Part shown: positions 37,266 to 48,989 of the stretch, in pieces
Layout of the letters: every line of letters begins with the position of its first letter
Numbering within the stretch: the stretch's first letter is position 1
Source of the DNA: Plecoglossus altivelis
Taxonomy: Eukaryota > Chordata > Actinopteri > Osmeriformes > Plecoglossidae
NCBI GenBank assembly: GCA_036571765.1
Contig: BROE01000025.1
Span: 5,092,222 to 5,156,221, forward strand
Direction of reading: 5' to 3'
Length of the DNA stretch: 64,000 nucleotides
The notes under the pieces: generated by a model
Told to the model about the DNA's origin: nothing
Database searches by the model: none
The model's input: only the letters and a program-made list of their open reading frames with translations
Position numbers and translations under genes: made by a program

Positions 37266-37487
37266 GTCAAGCATGTTATTTTCCAGTTCAGTCAGTTGTC
37301 TGTTACCATTGTGGTGGATGAGAACCAAAGCATGAAATGGCGCATAAAAGCAATAGAAGCACATTTGACAACCTTCCTGCATCCTCATTGTCATCCTAAT
37401 CTCGACATTTCGTCAAATAAATAATATTAATGAACATACTTGTAGATACATCATCATTCCGTGTGAAGTTTATACCCCCAGCTTTCC

Positions 37488-38575
37488 TTATCCGTTTTTG
37501 TTTATCGTAGTTTGGTCAAATATAGTCCTGTAAGTGAAGAAATTATGGTGAGTGCACATCCAGGTTTGAGTTCAAGCAATACAAATGAACTTGTAATTTA
37601 TTCGCTGATGTTGCTGGTAAAATATATCAGATCTAAGTTCTACTTTAACTAAATTCAAGTTGAATTTAAGGCTAAACACTGAACTTCAAGAGTCATTGCA
37701 ATAGCTTACCTTTCTCTCCGCCTGCACGGACACACACTTCGCCACACGGTTCTCCACACGGCGGCGCGCAGCGCAGGGCTGCCCCAGATGTAAAGAGCTG
37801 GTGTAACCAGTGCATTAAAACGTGCCATTATAGCGAACAAATTCGTGGCTTCGTTCCTAAACCTGACGCCTCCTTTGGTCATTTGTTTCACCACAATATT
37901 AACAAAAGAGGGACACCACAACGTTAGGAAACAGATGACAACAAACACTATGATCCGCAGTGATTCCTTCTTGTTATCTCTCTCCGCGCTGGGCGCCTCA
38001 CGCTCCAACTGGGTTCTTGCTACAAAATATAACTTTATTGTCATCAGCAATTTCGTTATGACTATAATCTGTAGAGTAATTACAGCGAATGCGTTAATTT
38101 GCGCCGCTAAATAGATTGGCACCATATTTTGTACCGTGATAATAGAATATGTTTCAATCCAAGAAAATACACATACACCAATTACAAAAGATCTAGTGAT
38201 GATGCGATTGTAAAAGAAAGGATGGCACACAGCAAAATAGCGGTCAAACTGCGCAAGTAGAAAGGTGAAAACATTAACTCCTAGAAATGAGGGCAAAATA
38301 TAATATGTTCCATTTCTAGAAGGGTAACCTTCTTGAACGTCGAACAAACCCAGATAGTAAACTGAAAAGCCAGTAAGCGTGTCGCTGATGCTTGTGTTGA
38401 GCATGAAAATGAAGCGGTTCTGTTGTCTCAAAGATTTGGTACTGAATATACCTATGACCACGGAACCCGCCAGGAACACCGCACTCGTGGCAAACAGAAT
38501 ATGGAAAATAAAAATGAAGAAATCTTCTGGGTTGGTGAAAGTGACCGATAAAGGTACGGTTAAATTGGAAAGCAT
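37488..38575 (-). CDS. class-A orphan GPCR, paralog B (two exons)
   Basis: This is a close paralog of the receptors at 25986 and 53973 (about 91% identical to the latter by eye), in opposite orientation. Exon 1 (37710-38575) starts with MLSNLT and has the same seven helices, FDRY, TM2 Asp, short second extracellular loop and TPALY. TM6 reads LWCP. The C-terminal tail is rich in Cys and Arg (CPCRRRER). The 289-codon ORF stops at a TAA (37706-37708) inside the donor AG|GTAAGC. After a 182-base intron with a good acceptor (TTCACTTACAG), exon 2 (37488-37527) continues in phase and adds TIFDQTTINKNG, for 301 residues. No inactivating change is visible. Confidence 0.85.
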
Positions 38576-38649
38576 GGTAACGCTACGTAAAATATGGACT
38601 ACCGCCTAGATTTTATTCCCTAGTATTATTGATTCCTGCAGCCAGGTGT

Positions 38650-39940
38650 AGACTTTTTGAAGGTCTTGAACAACCCTCTGGAGACTCAATTTGGAGACTC
38701 AATTAACTTTAAACTAGCATTACGATGCTACTAGTATTCCACTCCCCTACGCGTGAACGCGCGGACTGCCTTCTCAGTGTATTTCTATATGCAGATTGGC
38801 GATATTGAGAAACATGTTAAGCCAAGGTTTGCACGTCTGAGGCTCTGAGGAAACAGTCAGTAGACTATTTTATTCATGTTTCATTAAAATATAACTGATG
38901 TTGAGCTGCAGAGAGCCTTTACGATTCGTGCTACATGTAAAATCCGAATGAGTGTCTCACGAAAATAGAAGTAATGTTGAGCTACCAATTGTAATAAAAT
39001 AGTCTGGTAAATGAGTATAGCTACATTATCTTACACATTTATATAAAATGGCCCCTGCTCACAGCCAGACGTCCTTCCTACCAGAATTAAACTTATATGT
39101 CCCTCTCAGTAAACTACTTGCCACACAACTGTTTTGTGTTTATAATCATATCAATTTTACAAATCTTGCTTCCCACATCCTTGTTAGTATGTGTTGAAAT
39201 GTTTATTCGGATCATTTCATTTCAAGAGGACATACAGTAGGCCTACCCATCTATACAAACGTCTTCAAACCATATTTGAAACCTTTCTTGTTGTTCGAAC
39301 CCGGATCATCTTCAAATGATCTGTGCCTCTTAAATTATGAATTCTCTCCCTTTCTATAAATAATATTTTGAATAATCCCTGGTAATTAATTGCTTTTTTG
39401 CTTTATACAACATTCGTGCTGTTTGAAAGATGATTATGTCCTAAGTTTTAATAATTTAGATTTAATGAACCGAAGGCTTGTATGGTCTTGATAACCTGCT
39501 TTGTGAATTATTCGTATTGCTTTTTGGGAGCATGTATAATGGTTGCAATGTTGTTTTATAATCAGATCTCAGAGCAATCATTTAAATATGGTGAAACCAG
39601 GGAACAGTCCCCTAGTTATCCATGGATGTTCTTTGTTTTCAATTTTCTGTTGTCTGTGTGGCTTTTAAAGGTGCGGCACACATCCAAGGTCTCAGTCTTG
39701 TCTGTTTTTATTTGTGAGTTATGCTATTATAAGTTCGTGTGCATATTGATGTTGGAAGGTCGTTTCATCAATTTGATCATTTCAGTTTCAATCCTTCCGA
39801 GCCTTTAGCCAAAAATTTGAGTAAGAATAGCACACAGACTCATGGGACAGGTGACTTTATAGATTTACTTGACCTTTCAGTACAGTAGCAGTCATCATCT
39901 GTTTTGGAAGACGCGACACGACAATTAGCTATCACTGGAA
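38650..39940. other. no gene seen upstream of paralog B
   Basis: This is an AT-rich stretch upstream of the minus-strand receptor at 37488-38575. I see no recognised repeat or coding exon; it may contain the promoter. Confidence 0.4.
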
Positions 39941-39944
39941 TATT

Positions 39945-42510
39945 TAACTTATCTAGACCTTTATTGCAATAATGACTTTGACAATGATAACAATAACAGT
40001 AAATTGAGTGATTCTCGCAATGAACAGAACACTTTGAACCCCTATGAGTACACGTGCAGGAACATCAGAATCAGAATCAGTTTTATTTGCCATGCAAGAT
40101 ATACAAGCACAGAACTTTACTGTGGCAGGGAAGTGCAAACATAGAATATATATGAAACAATGCAAGTAGATGAAAATATAATAAAAATCTATTATAAAGT
40201 TCGAATAAGATCAAAAGTGGACACCAGCTGTACAGATGGGGTTAATATAACTATAGTAAGTGGGGTATATATAGTCCAGGGGTAGGGGGTATATACACAG
40301 TAGTGTAACAGTGGGAGGGGGGGTATATACAGGGGGAGGGGGGTATATACGCAGTAGTGCAAAATCACAGTGGTAGTTTTAAGTTGTCATGTCATGTGCT
40401 AAAGTGGCTTGTGCAGAGTGCAGTACGAGGATCCCGGAGCGGGGTTGTGGGGGTGTTGGTAGTTTGTGACAATGTCATACTGAGTCCTTGGCCCTGTTGA
40501 AGAGGGCAATAGCAGAGGGGTAGAAGCTGTTCCTGTGGCAAGAGGTTTTGGTCCTGATGGCAGAGGGGAGCAGCTGAAGCAAAGAGTGTCCAGGGTGGGA
40601 GGAGTCGACCACAATCTTCTTCACTCGCCTCAAGGACCTCGAGGTGTGCAGGTCCTCGAGCGATGGCAGGTTGCAGACCATCACCTTCTCGGCGGCACGG
40701 ATGATGCGCTGCAGTCTGCTCTTGTCCTTGGCAGTGGCAGCAGCGTACCAGACAGTGATGGAAGAGGTGAGGATGGACTCAATAATGGTCGTATAGAATT
40801 GCACCATCATTGTCTTTGGCAGGTTGAATTTCTTCAGCTGCCACAGGAAATACATCCTCTGCTGGGCTTTCTTAACCAGTTAGGCGATGTTCAGCTCCCA
40901 CTTGAGGTCCTGGGAGTGTGGTGCCCAGGAAATGGAGGGACTCAACAGTGTTGACCTGGTAGTCACACAGGGTGATGGGGGAGAGTGGGGCTGGGTCCTT
41001 TCTGAAGTCCACAACCATCTCCACTGTCTTCAGAGCATTTAGCTTGAGGTTGTTATGGCTACACTTGGTCACCAGGTTGTCATCTTCCCTCCTGTAGTCA
41101 GACTCATCCCCACTGGAGATGAGCCTGATCAGGGTGGTGTTCAGGAGCTTGACAGATGGGTGACTGGAGGTGCAGCTGTTGGTGTACAGGGAGAAGAGCA
41201 GAGGGGAAAGGATGCAGCCTTGAGAAGCTCTGGTGCTGATTGACCTGGAGTCGGAGACTTGCGTTTCCATCTTGACGCACTGCTTCCTGTCAGACAGGAA
41301 GTCTGTGATCCAACTGCAAGTGGGGTCAGACACGTTAATCTGAGAGAGCTTGTCATGAAGCAAAGCAGGGATGATGGTATTGAAGGCAGAGCTGAAGTCC
41401 ACAAACAGGATCCTGGCGTAGGTGTTTTGGGAGTCCAGATGCTGATGGGTGAAGTGTAGGGCTATATTTACTGCGTCATCTACAGACCTGTTGGCTCTGT
41501 AGGCGAACTGCAGGGGTACAGGAGGGGGTGCGTGATGTTTTTGAGGTGTGCCAGCACCAAGCGCTCAAAGACTTCATTACCACAGATGTCAGTGCGACGG
41601 GTCTGTAGTCGTTCAGTCCTGTTGGTCTGGACTTCTTGGGCAACATGGTCAGCGTGTTTGTTTTGTACAACATATTGGTGTGAATGTGTTGTTATTTGTT
41701 CTCTTCTACAGCTTTTAAACTGTAGATGTCCTAAACACGAGAACAATCATATACCTGAAAGACTCTATTTAAGTTATAAAAGAAGCGCTGCGAAGTGAAA
41801 ACACTGTAAAAAAAAGATGTTTAGTGTACCTCTATAAATGGAGTAAGAATATTAATGACAAATTATTTAACATTATATGTAAGGATAATTAGTGTATATA
41901 CGTTTGTTTTTTATTCTAATTATTATTATTATTATTGTCTGTACATAATACGATAAGATATTTAAACAGCATTTACACCAATATTCCAATAAGGCATTCT
42001 ATGATAGTGCTTTAAAACTGGACCATTACAAACTAGGCAAGTAACTGATTAAATCGCTACAGCCCTCCAGTCTTTCGGAATGCATCCATTGCCATAATGG
42101 CACATAATTTAGTTGGACAGAATATTTCTGTCAAAGTTAGAGAATTTTTGTAGGACCCTTAGATTGTATAGAAGGTGTGGGGTATCTGTCTCTCATCATT
42201 GGAACGGTCGCCTGTCTATAATCTGCTTGCTCTTCTACATCTGAAAAATATCCGCATTGAGCAGAAAATCACTTCAAACACTCCTCTACTCATGCACACT
42301 GTTTGTTCACAATTTAAGTGGCTACTTCCCAGCAAAATTTGCAATTGCTTATGTAAATCCAGAGTGGCTCTGGGCAGATCCAATAGTATTTAAACTTCAA
42401 CAGAGTACACACCTTAACGGAAAAAAGGTTGTCAATGGATGAGTCCCAGACTTCTGTGGAAATTAAATGGATGAGAGTCTGGTAAGGACCAAGCTCAAAT
42501 TAATAAGGCT
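39945..42510 (-). repeat. inverted duplicate segment, copy 2 (split by a LINE)
   Basis: Parts 39945-40060 and 41685-42510 match 33870-32895 in reverse. The material between them, about 40065-41675, is a Rex1-like LINE absent from copy 1. The two copies flank the receptor at 37488-38575 with a spacer of about 6 kb. Confidence 0.75.
40065..41675 (-). mobile_element. Rex1/CR1-like LINE, 5'-truncated and decayed
   Basis: The minus strand encodes reverse transcriptase remnants: DFSSAFNTI near 41397, the ASQGCILSPLLFSLYTN block near 41220, the NLKLNALKTVEMVVDFRK block near 41055-41005, then QLKKFNLPKTMMVQFYTTII near 40835 and SRLQRIIRAAEKV near 40700. The catalytic block is disrupted and frames shift near 40870. 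The 3' end, GGCAAATAAAACTGATTCTG on the minus strand (about 40070-40095), is typical of this type. It inserted into an older duplicated segment. Confidence 0.85.
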
Positions 42511-42856
42511 TGGTTAAAGAAATCCAGTTGGCTGACTATCTTCGACAGTCTCGTATCTACAAAAAGTAGTCCTGCTTGACGCTTTTAGTGTAAAATGGAG
42601 TGATATACACCATTAAAAACACACCAGTGAGCAACCGTAGTCTGAGCGACGGGCTGAAGTTAAAACAGTGTATCTGGGACGCAGTCTCATTTAGATTGAC
42701 AATTTTACACAAATCACAAACATGATTGGGCCGCCTGGCTAAAAGAAATCCCATATTTCCTGAAAGCTGCCCTGTCAACTTTTTTCCATGTAGAATTGAC
42801 CGAACAAACTGAAAAATTAGCTATGAACTTTTTAACAAAACATGGCTGCCGCGTAA

Positions 42857-43401
42857 TTCTGCGTTCACACCGGACACGAATTTGCGGCCAAATACGCAAA
42901 TTCGCTTCTAGTTGGACGATTGTACATTCTGAAGTCAGTTGCCGCAGACAAAGTGTGTTCAGACGTGCATCTGCGAATTTGCGTCTGGATGTGAGTGGTT
43001 TTTGTCTGGCATGCTTCCTTGAGTATTTGTTGGCTTGTTGTCTCTAGGTATGGCGGATATGGATTTTGTTGAGAGAGTGGGTTGGCTTTATTTACTCCAG
43101 CTCATCAACAATTAGCTATTCGGATGACTCAGAAGTGGTATTGCAATCATTCGAGAATCAAGTAGCCTACGTTATGTGCTCTGGTCCAACTGATTAGGTC
43201 ACATCACAACACGTTACTACACGTCCCTGATTCGCAGGTGGCGTTAACCAAAGTTAAAAGTTCAACCTGTATGTCAGGCGCAAATTCCCATCGCGCTAGA
43301 CGCAGATTCGCGCTGCAGGGCCTCTAGACGCGCATTTACATTGACTTAACATGTAAATCGGACGAGCCAGATACAAATTTACGCCCGGTGTGAACGCAGC
43401 A
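42857..43401. mobile_element. PIF/Harbinger-like MITE
   Basis: The termini are inverted: the left reads TTCTGCGTTCACACCGG and the right, reversed, reads TGCTGCGTTCACACCGG. The element is flanked by TAA on both sides (42854-42856 and 43402-43404), the three-base target duplication expected of PIF/Harbinger elements. It is 545 bases, with no transposase frame. Confidence 0.65.
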
Positions 43402-43404
43402 TAA

Positions 43405-43685
43405 AACTATGTGGTCCTCTGGGTGATGCATTCTTACTCAATTTTGTAAGACTTTTGTGACAAAATACATAAATAAAAATCTGACAGATTAACAGACTAT
43501 TTGTCTGTCCTCGTTCTTTTGGTGTGGAATTAGCTAAATTAGCTAAAACTTTTTGTTATAAGACTATGCTGCCTCCCAAGAATATGCAGTCTACTGGGCG
43601 ACATATTCTCACTCAAATTTCAAGACTTTCATAACCCAAATAAAAATTCTGATCTGACCGATTAATAAGGAATTGTTTTCTCAAA
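43405..43685. other. no gene seen
   Basis: This is a short AT-rich spacer. Two related sentences (CATTCTTACTCAATTTTGTA near 43427 and ATATTCTCACTCAAATTTCA near 43603) suggest an old internal duplication. Confidence 0.4.
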
Positions 43686-43689
43686 GAAC

Positions 43690-44225
43690 TCTTCAGGTTC
43701 AAGTTCAAATTGTGCTTTATTGTCATTCCGCTACATGCGGGTGCATACAGTGGAACGAAATGTCGTGCCTCACAGAGCCACGGTGCTGCATAAGTACAGA
43801 CATTCAACAGTACAGACAAACAACAAACAATTTAAAATAAATGCAACAATTTTCCTATACATAAACTAAACATGTTACAAACTATACAAACTGTACGAAT
43901 ACTTACCGATGTGCATGTGCAAAGAGTATTGTACATGTGCGAAGAATAGATACATATCATTACAGAGTCTTTAGTGCAGTTTGTGTACACACAGCAGTGT
44001 GTATGAAAAGTGCAGTCGGTGAGTGACTAGTGCCAGTTTTCCGATAGTCTTAGTTATTGTGTGGGTAGTCATAGAGACCCGGAAGAGTTCAGGGCTCTCA
44101 CAGCCTGGAGGAAGAAGCTGTTGATCAGTCTGTCAGAGCGGGCTCTGATGCTCCGGTAGCGGGCTCTGATGCTCCGGTAGCGGGCTCTGATGCTCCGGTA
44201 GCGGGCTCTGATGCTCCGGTAACTC
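43690..44225 (-). mobile_element. LINE 3' region fragment with tandem expansion
   Basis: The TTTATTGTCATTCCGCTACA, TGGAACGAAATGTCGTGCCT and CAGCCTGGAGGAAGAAGCTG words are typical of the 3' region of fish CR1/L2-type LINEs in reverse orientation. The end contains a four-copy 21-base tandem repeat at 44138-44221. Confidence 0.65.
44138..44221. repeat. 21-base tandem repeat, 4 copies
   Basis: The unit GCGGGCTCTGATGCTCCGGT plus A is repeated four times without mismatch at starts 44138, 44159, 44180 and 44201. It lies inside the LINE fragment and looks like a recent local expansion. Confidence 0.95.
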
Positions 44226-44861
44226 TTTGGTGCAGAATTCCCTAAGATACAAAATGATCAACATCACCAAAACACTAACACTGATTAGTGACAAGATCAG
44301 ACTTCAAGTTTGCGATTGAGATGAGCACATAGTCGAACAGCACCGTTTTTCAACAACAGCTTCTTAGTAAATCCAATTTTAAATTGTCCCATATTTTCAA
44401 AACTGTTCTTGAAATACTCCAAGCAAATAATATAGTGTTAAATGTAAATTACCACAAAGATCTTGCTTTTCTAAGTTTTGTAATATGTTTATTAGCTTGA
44501 CAAGGTCGCTTTTATTTTGTATTTTAAACAGCCATAAAGTGTTGCGAAAGTGACATTCAAGCTAATGTCAATATTGTCAATAAGATGTTCTAAATGAAGG
44601 AAATGGCAATTCATAAGTAATATGGTTAAAAGGTTTGAAGTAATGTGACGACTGAAAGAACTAATTGTATGTTTGTATTTTAAAATTTGGAGACGCAGCT
44701 CCAAAGACATTTAATGGCATATTTTATAGAAATGACAGTGATGTATGACAGTAAGGACGTGGGAACGTCTCAATCAGTGGTGTCGACAGTCATTTGTTAT
44801 GCAAAGGGAGTTTAGAGAAAAGCTTGTAAACTGTCCTTAGCTACAAACAAAGGATGCTGTA

Positions 44862-46490
44862 GGGTTCAAAGCATTTTCTGATTTCATCCAGACATGTCAC
44901 GAGGCCATGCCCCACATTAAAGGGATAAATATTCTCAACGATTGTGTGGAGAACCAAAGACTTGTTTAAAAGCTACCAGACTGGGCAGGTGGAATCTTCA
45001 AGCACTCAGTTCATGAAGGAAAGTGGTGAGTTTCCAAGTTTTAAGGACTTGGCACAGTTCATGTTATCTGAAGCAGAGATTTTGTGCAACCCAATTACTT
45101 CATTGCATGCACTCCACTCATCGGGCACCACCACAGGTAAAAATCTAAAGGAGTAAAGGCCAGCATGTAATGTTTTGCACACACAGAGAACAGAAACTGA
45201 CAGTTCAAAACACAAATTCAAACTGCCATGCATGCTCTGTCAACTCAAGATGAAAGGCTCAAGCTTCACAGTTGCCCAGAGTTTAAAGGCAAATCACTTG
45301 TCGAAAGAAGTCCATAATAGAGAACCCCCCCCCCCTCCAAAAAAACACAAAAAAACAAAGAAACAACTTATGGCTGTCTAAAACCTGGACACAGTGTAAA
45401 GGACTGTCGCCACAGGATTGTGTGTGAAGTGTGCAAAAAACACCCCACGTCCAGTTATCAGCCTGAATCAGAGCAGGCTGCAATTACACTTTCTCTCAAC
45501 ACAGAAACCAACGAACTGTGTGAGCACTTCAATTACTGTACCAGTTTTGGTTTCCAGAGAACCATCCAGGTATAGAATAACCAATGTATGCCCTTTTAGA
45601 CACCCACTGTGACACAGTGTACATAAATCAGGATGTGTCTAATAGTCTCAAGGGCAAGTCTACCCCAATAGAGCCAAGACAATAGAATCATCTCAACATA
45701 ATAGTAAATGACATTCCCCCAATTAGAATGTGAAGTAGGCCTGTTAATTGGTTACAATTGTTTCAAGGCAATGGCTCCAAGGCAGGTGATCTTAGGGAGG
45801 AGAGGACAATCCTTATGCAGTTCGCACAGCATTGGGCTAGAGTACTGTAGGCCCCACAGTATCTCAGTGAGTCTAAGCAGTGCCGTGGTTTGTCACAGTC
45901 ACAGTCAAAGAGCTCCCCCTAGTGACTCCAGCGGACCCTCAAGATTCTTTAGTCTGACTTCAAAGACGATAACAAGGACAGGTCAGTGTCATAAGACGAC
46001 ATTCTCTTTCTAAACACACTCAAGGAAGGCATCTACAGAAACAATGAAGGATGTTATGAAATGTTGCCCCCGTTTAAGGAGAGACCACACTTACCTGACA
46101 ACACATTGCCATTGTCTGACTTGAAAGTCTTAAAAATAAACTGTCAAAGGACCCAGAGTACAAAGAACAATGTCAAGTTTATGAGTGAGGTCATAGAAAA
46201 GAGCAATGCAGAAGAAGCGCACAGATGAGGCTGAAGAAGGAGAAAGGTGGTATACTTCCCACCATGGATATATCCTCCCCAAACACCAGATAAACTCAGA
46301 GTTGTCTTTGACGCCTCAGCAAAGTACAATGGAATGATTATTTGCTTTCAGGCCCAGACTTTCTGAATTATTTAAACGGTGTTCTAATCACATTCAGAAG
46401 GCATGAAGTTGCATTACTGAGTGATTTTGGGAAAACGTTCCACCAGTTTCATGTGTACAAAGGTGACAGAGACATTTAAGATTTCTATGG
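44862..46490 (+). pseudogene. BEL/Pao LTR retrotransposon gag-pol fossil
   Basis: Broken frames follow the BEL/Pao order. A gag-like part (about 44870-45160) has EFPSFKDLAQF and AEILCNPITS. A CCHC zinc-knuckle region (about 45375-45450) has the GCLKPGHSVKDC pattern. An aspartic-protease-like part has GLLIGYNC and PRQVILG near 45735-45810. An RT-like stretch (about 46270-46490) follows. Stops and frameshifts are frequent, no LTR was recognised, and the 3' part is cut off by a LINE fragment near 46490. The element is inactive. Confidence 0.75.
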
Positions 46491-46790
46491 TGGAGTAGAG
46501 CTGCTTCTTCTCCACGTCAAGAGAGCCGGCTGAGGTGGCTCTGGCATTAGTTTCAGATGCCTCCTGAATGCCTACCTTAGGAGGTGTTCTGGGCATGTCC
46601 CACCGGGAGGCCCCCCGGGGGAGACCCAGGACATCCTAGAGGGTCTGTCTCTCGGCTGGCCTGGGAACACCTTGGGATCCTCCCAGTGGACGTGTGTGCG
46701 GAGAAGGAAGTCTAGGCTTCCCTACTCAGACTGTTGCCCCCGCGACCTGGCCCCGGATAAAGGGAAAAAAATGGATGGAAACTGTACTGT
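46488..46790 (+). mobile_element. LINE 3' end fragment
   Basis: It contains GGCATGTCCCACCGGGAGG, GAGACCCAGGACATCCTAGA, CTCGGCTGGCCTGGGAACAC and the terminal GACCTGGCCCCGGATAAA then AAAAATGGATGG, a widespread 3' end of fish non-LTR elements. The same part occurs at about 49875-50055. It abuts the BEL/Pao fossil, so it probably inserted into it. Confidence 0.7.
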
Positions 46791-46939
46791 GGCTTGTTGT
46801 CTTGTCTTTCTTTACCAAGTGAATGAGTCGAGCTATGGCTTGAGTGGCTTCGTACCATAATGAGAACTTGATCAGCTTGTCTGATAAGTTTGAGTGTTAG
46901 GAGGTATTTCTTTGTCCCATAGAAACTGTGGTTCTTTAA

Positions 46940-47161
46940 CCCTTGTGCATTCTTCCGGGGTCAGAGTGACCTAGAATTATGTTTAATGCACATATACACA
47001 CCCACAATGAGATATTTAGATTGTGTGTGCTTGATTGAAGTCAGTCAAAACTAAACCTCTCTGATTCATGTACAGCTATTCTACAAATTTCAGGGTTGAA
47101 GGTGGGGCCTTTTTGACCCCTAAGACAGCGGAAGTTGCGGAATGTGACAAAAGCATGAGGG
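46940..47161. mobile_element. piggyBac-like MITE
   Basis: A 222-base segment is flanked by TTAA on both sides (46936-46939 and 47162-47165). Its inverted ends start CCCTTGTGCAT and, reversed, CCCTCATGCTT. TTAA targets and CCC-initial ends are the piggyBac signature. It has no coding capacity. Confidence 0.65.
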
Positions 47162-47169
47162 TTAAACAA

Positions 47170-48180
47170 GTCTGAAGTGATGAGCTCACTTGAACTTAAA
47201 CCTGTGGAGGAAATTTGCTAAACCTAGCAGTCACGCGAAAGGGAATTATATTAGCGAGTTATATTTTCGGAGCGTGTGTATCAAGACCACTCAGAAAATT
47301 ATTTAAAGGACTCGTATCCGAAGACAACAGGTTTCAGTTTCCACTGCAAGTACTGAGCCTTTGCAGATCATGTGAGAGGAGATCCAAAGACTCATACCCA
47401 AAGACCCAGTCGAAAAATTAATGAATCATTCAGTCCTGATGCACGGCCACAAGAAAAATTAATGAATCACTGTTTGAGAGGACTCATTACAAGAGTCTGA
47501 ATCGTTCACAAACTACAAATCACTAGTCAGAATGTCAAACTAGATTACACGGAGATAAGAGCAATATCGATTTAAGTGTATTTCAATTAGGATATATTAG
47601 TAAATTCAAAGGTGGTTACATTAAACGCATTGGTCTGGGGGATTCAATTTGTTTCTTAGCCTGTGCGAGAATGGGCCACACTCGCAAAAGAAAGTAGGCC
47701 TACATCTGGTGCAAATAGCTTGCTGACTTGCGACTAGAGACATATCCTAACGTTAATTAGCCAATATACATTATATGTTTATTTCAATCAGGAGAGACCT
47801 GGGATGGTGAAGTGAGTTTATTTACAGATGTATTACAATTGTTTGCACTTAGACCCCACAGGAATTATAGATGAAAGGGTGCCTGCAATGCATATAATAA
47901 GAATCCCCAAAAGTATATAAAGTATACAAGTTAAATATCATAAGACGTACTTACCAATATAATGAAAGCAAAACAAACTCCCTGAGGAATAAGCAACATA
48001 AATACAAGGTAGAAAAATAATATAGACAGTGATCGATGCTCAGCACCTGATACAGGAACAATACCCTCAACCCGTATAACAGAATGAGCTAAAAGAATAC
48101 ATTCTCTTCACCAATGGCAAGGCCTGGACAGATATGTGAGACTTACTACAACAACAAAGCCAAGTCAGAATGATTATATA
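47170..48180. other. no gene seen
   Basis: I see no coding exon and no element that I can name. Short direct repeats (GAAAAATTAATGAATCA at about 47412 and 47453) are present. Confidence 0.4.
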
Positions 48181-48189
48181 CTATAGCCA

Positions 48190-48430
48190 GCCAAGTCTAG
48201 AGATCAGCATGCCTGCAGTGCAATAGACCACAGGCCAGAGGACCAGAGCCCTAGCGCATGAAGAGCCTGTGTTGGCTAGAAGGCCAACACCCTTGAGTCT
48301 AAGGTGATAGCATGTGCTGACTAGAGGGTTGAAGCTCTTGATTCTGTGAACAGCCATACCCGCTGGAGGACTGACGTCTCAGTACAGATGACCTATGTTG
48401 GCTGGAGGGCCCAAACCCTTTACTTTTGAG
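48190..48430. repeat. degenerate minisatellite, field 1
   Basis: Variants of a unit with GCTRGARGGCC followed by AACACCC or GACGTC and CTTGAGTCT recur about six times at spacing of roughly 40-45 bases. The motif vocabulary is the same as in 50265-51085, so both belong to one ancestral array now split by inserted elements. Confidence 0.6.
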
Positions 48431-48434
48431 TACT

Positions 48435-48980
48435 GTTGGAGTACTGTTTATGATTTTACTCAGGAGTGGTAAAATGGATCACCAGGATTCACTATATTTA
48501 AGTTCAATTAAGTTTATTCCCTGACAGTACAATTCTAATACAGATATATCCGGTTCGCTCCAAGGTCCCTGACAGCACACAGCTATGTGCGTCTTACGCT
48601 TGGCACAGCGAAGAACTACACCTTTCCTTGAGAGACCTGAGGTAATATAGCTAACATTATGGATTATTCATGACAGGAGCTTCTCCGCCGTAGGTGGTCT
48701 CCGCCCATGGTTCGAGGGCCATCTCATCGCCTTATGTGGTTGAGAGAACCATCTTTGTTGCCTCTAGCCCAGGTGTTGTTTTAATCTGACTCTGCACACA
48801 AAGAAGACAGTGTTCCCTACTCCCCACACCCCGTGATAAGACAGTTGAATACATTGTATTGTTGAGTGTGGACTGTCAACCCCCCTTGATGCGCACAGTG
48901 TGTTACATTTCTTGCATGATGGAAAAGTACTGTCTGTCTGCCTTACAAATCTTATAGGTCAGCACAATCAAAGCCTGGGT
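48435..48980. other. unassigned spacer inside the split minisatellite
   Basis: This lies between minisatellite field 1 and the LINE endonuclease fragment. It has no coding exon. It may be the remainder of a retroelement, but I recognise no ends. Confidence 0.35.
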
Positions 48981-48989
48981 TCCAGATCC

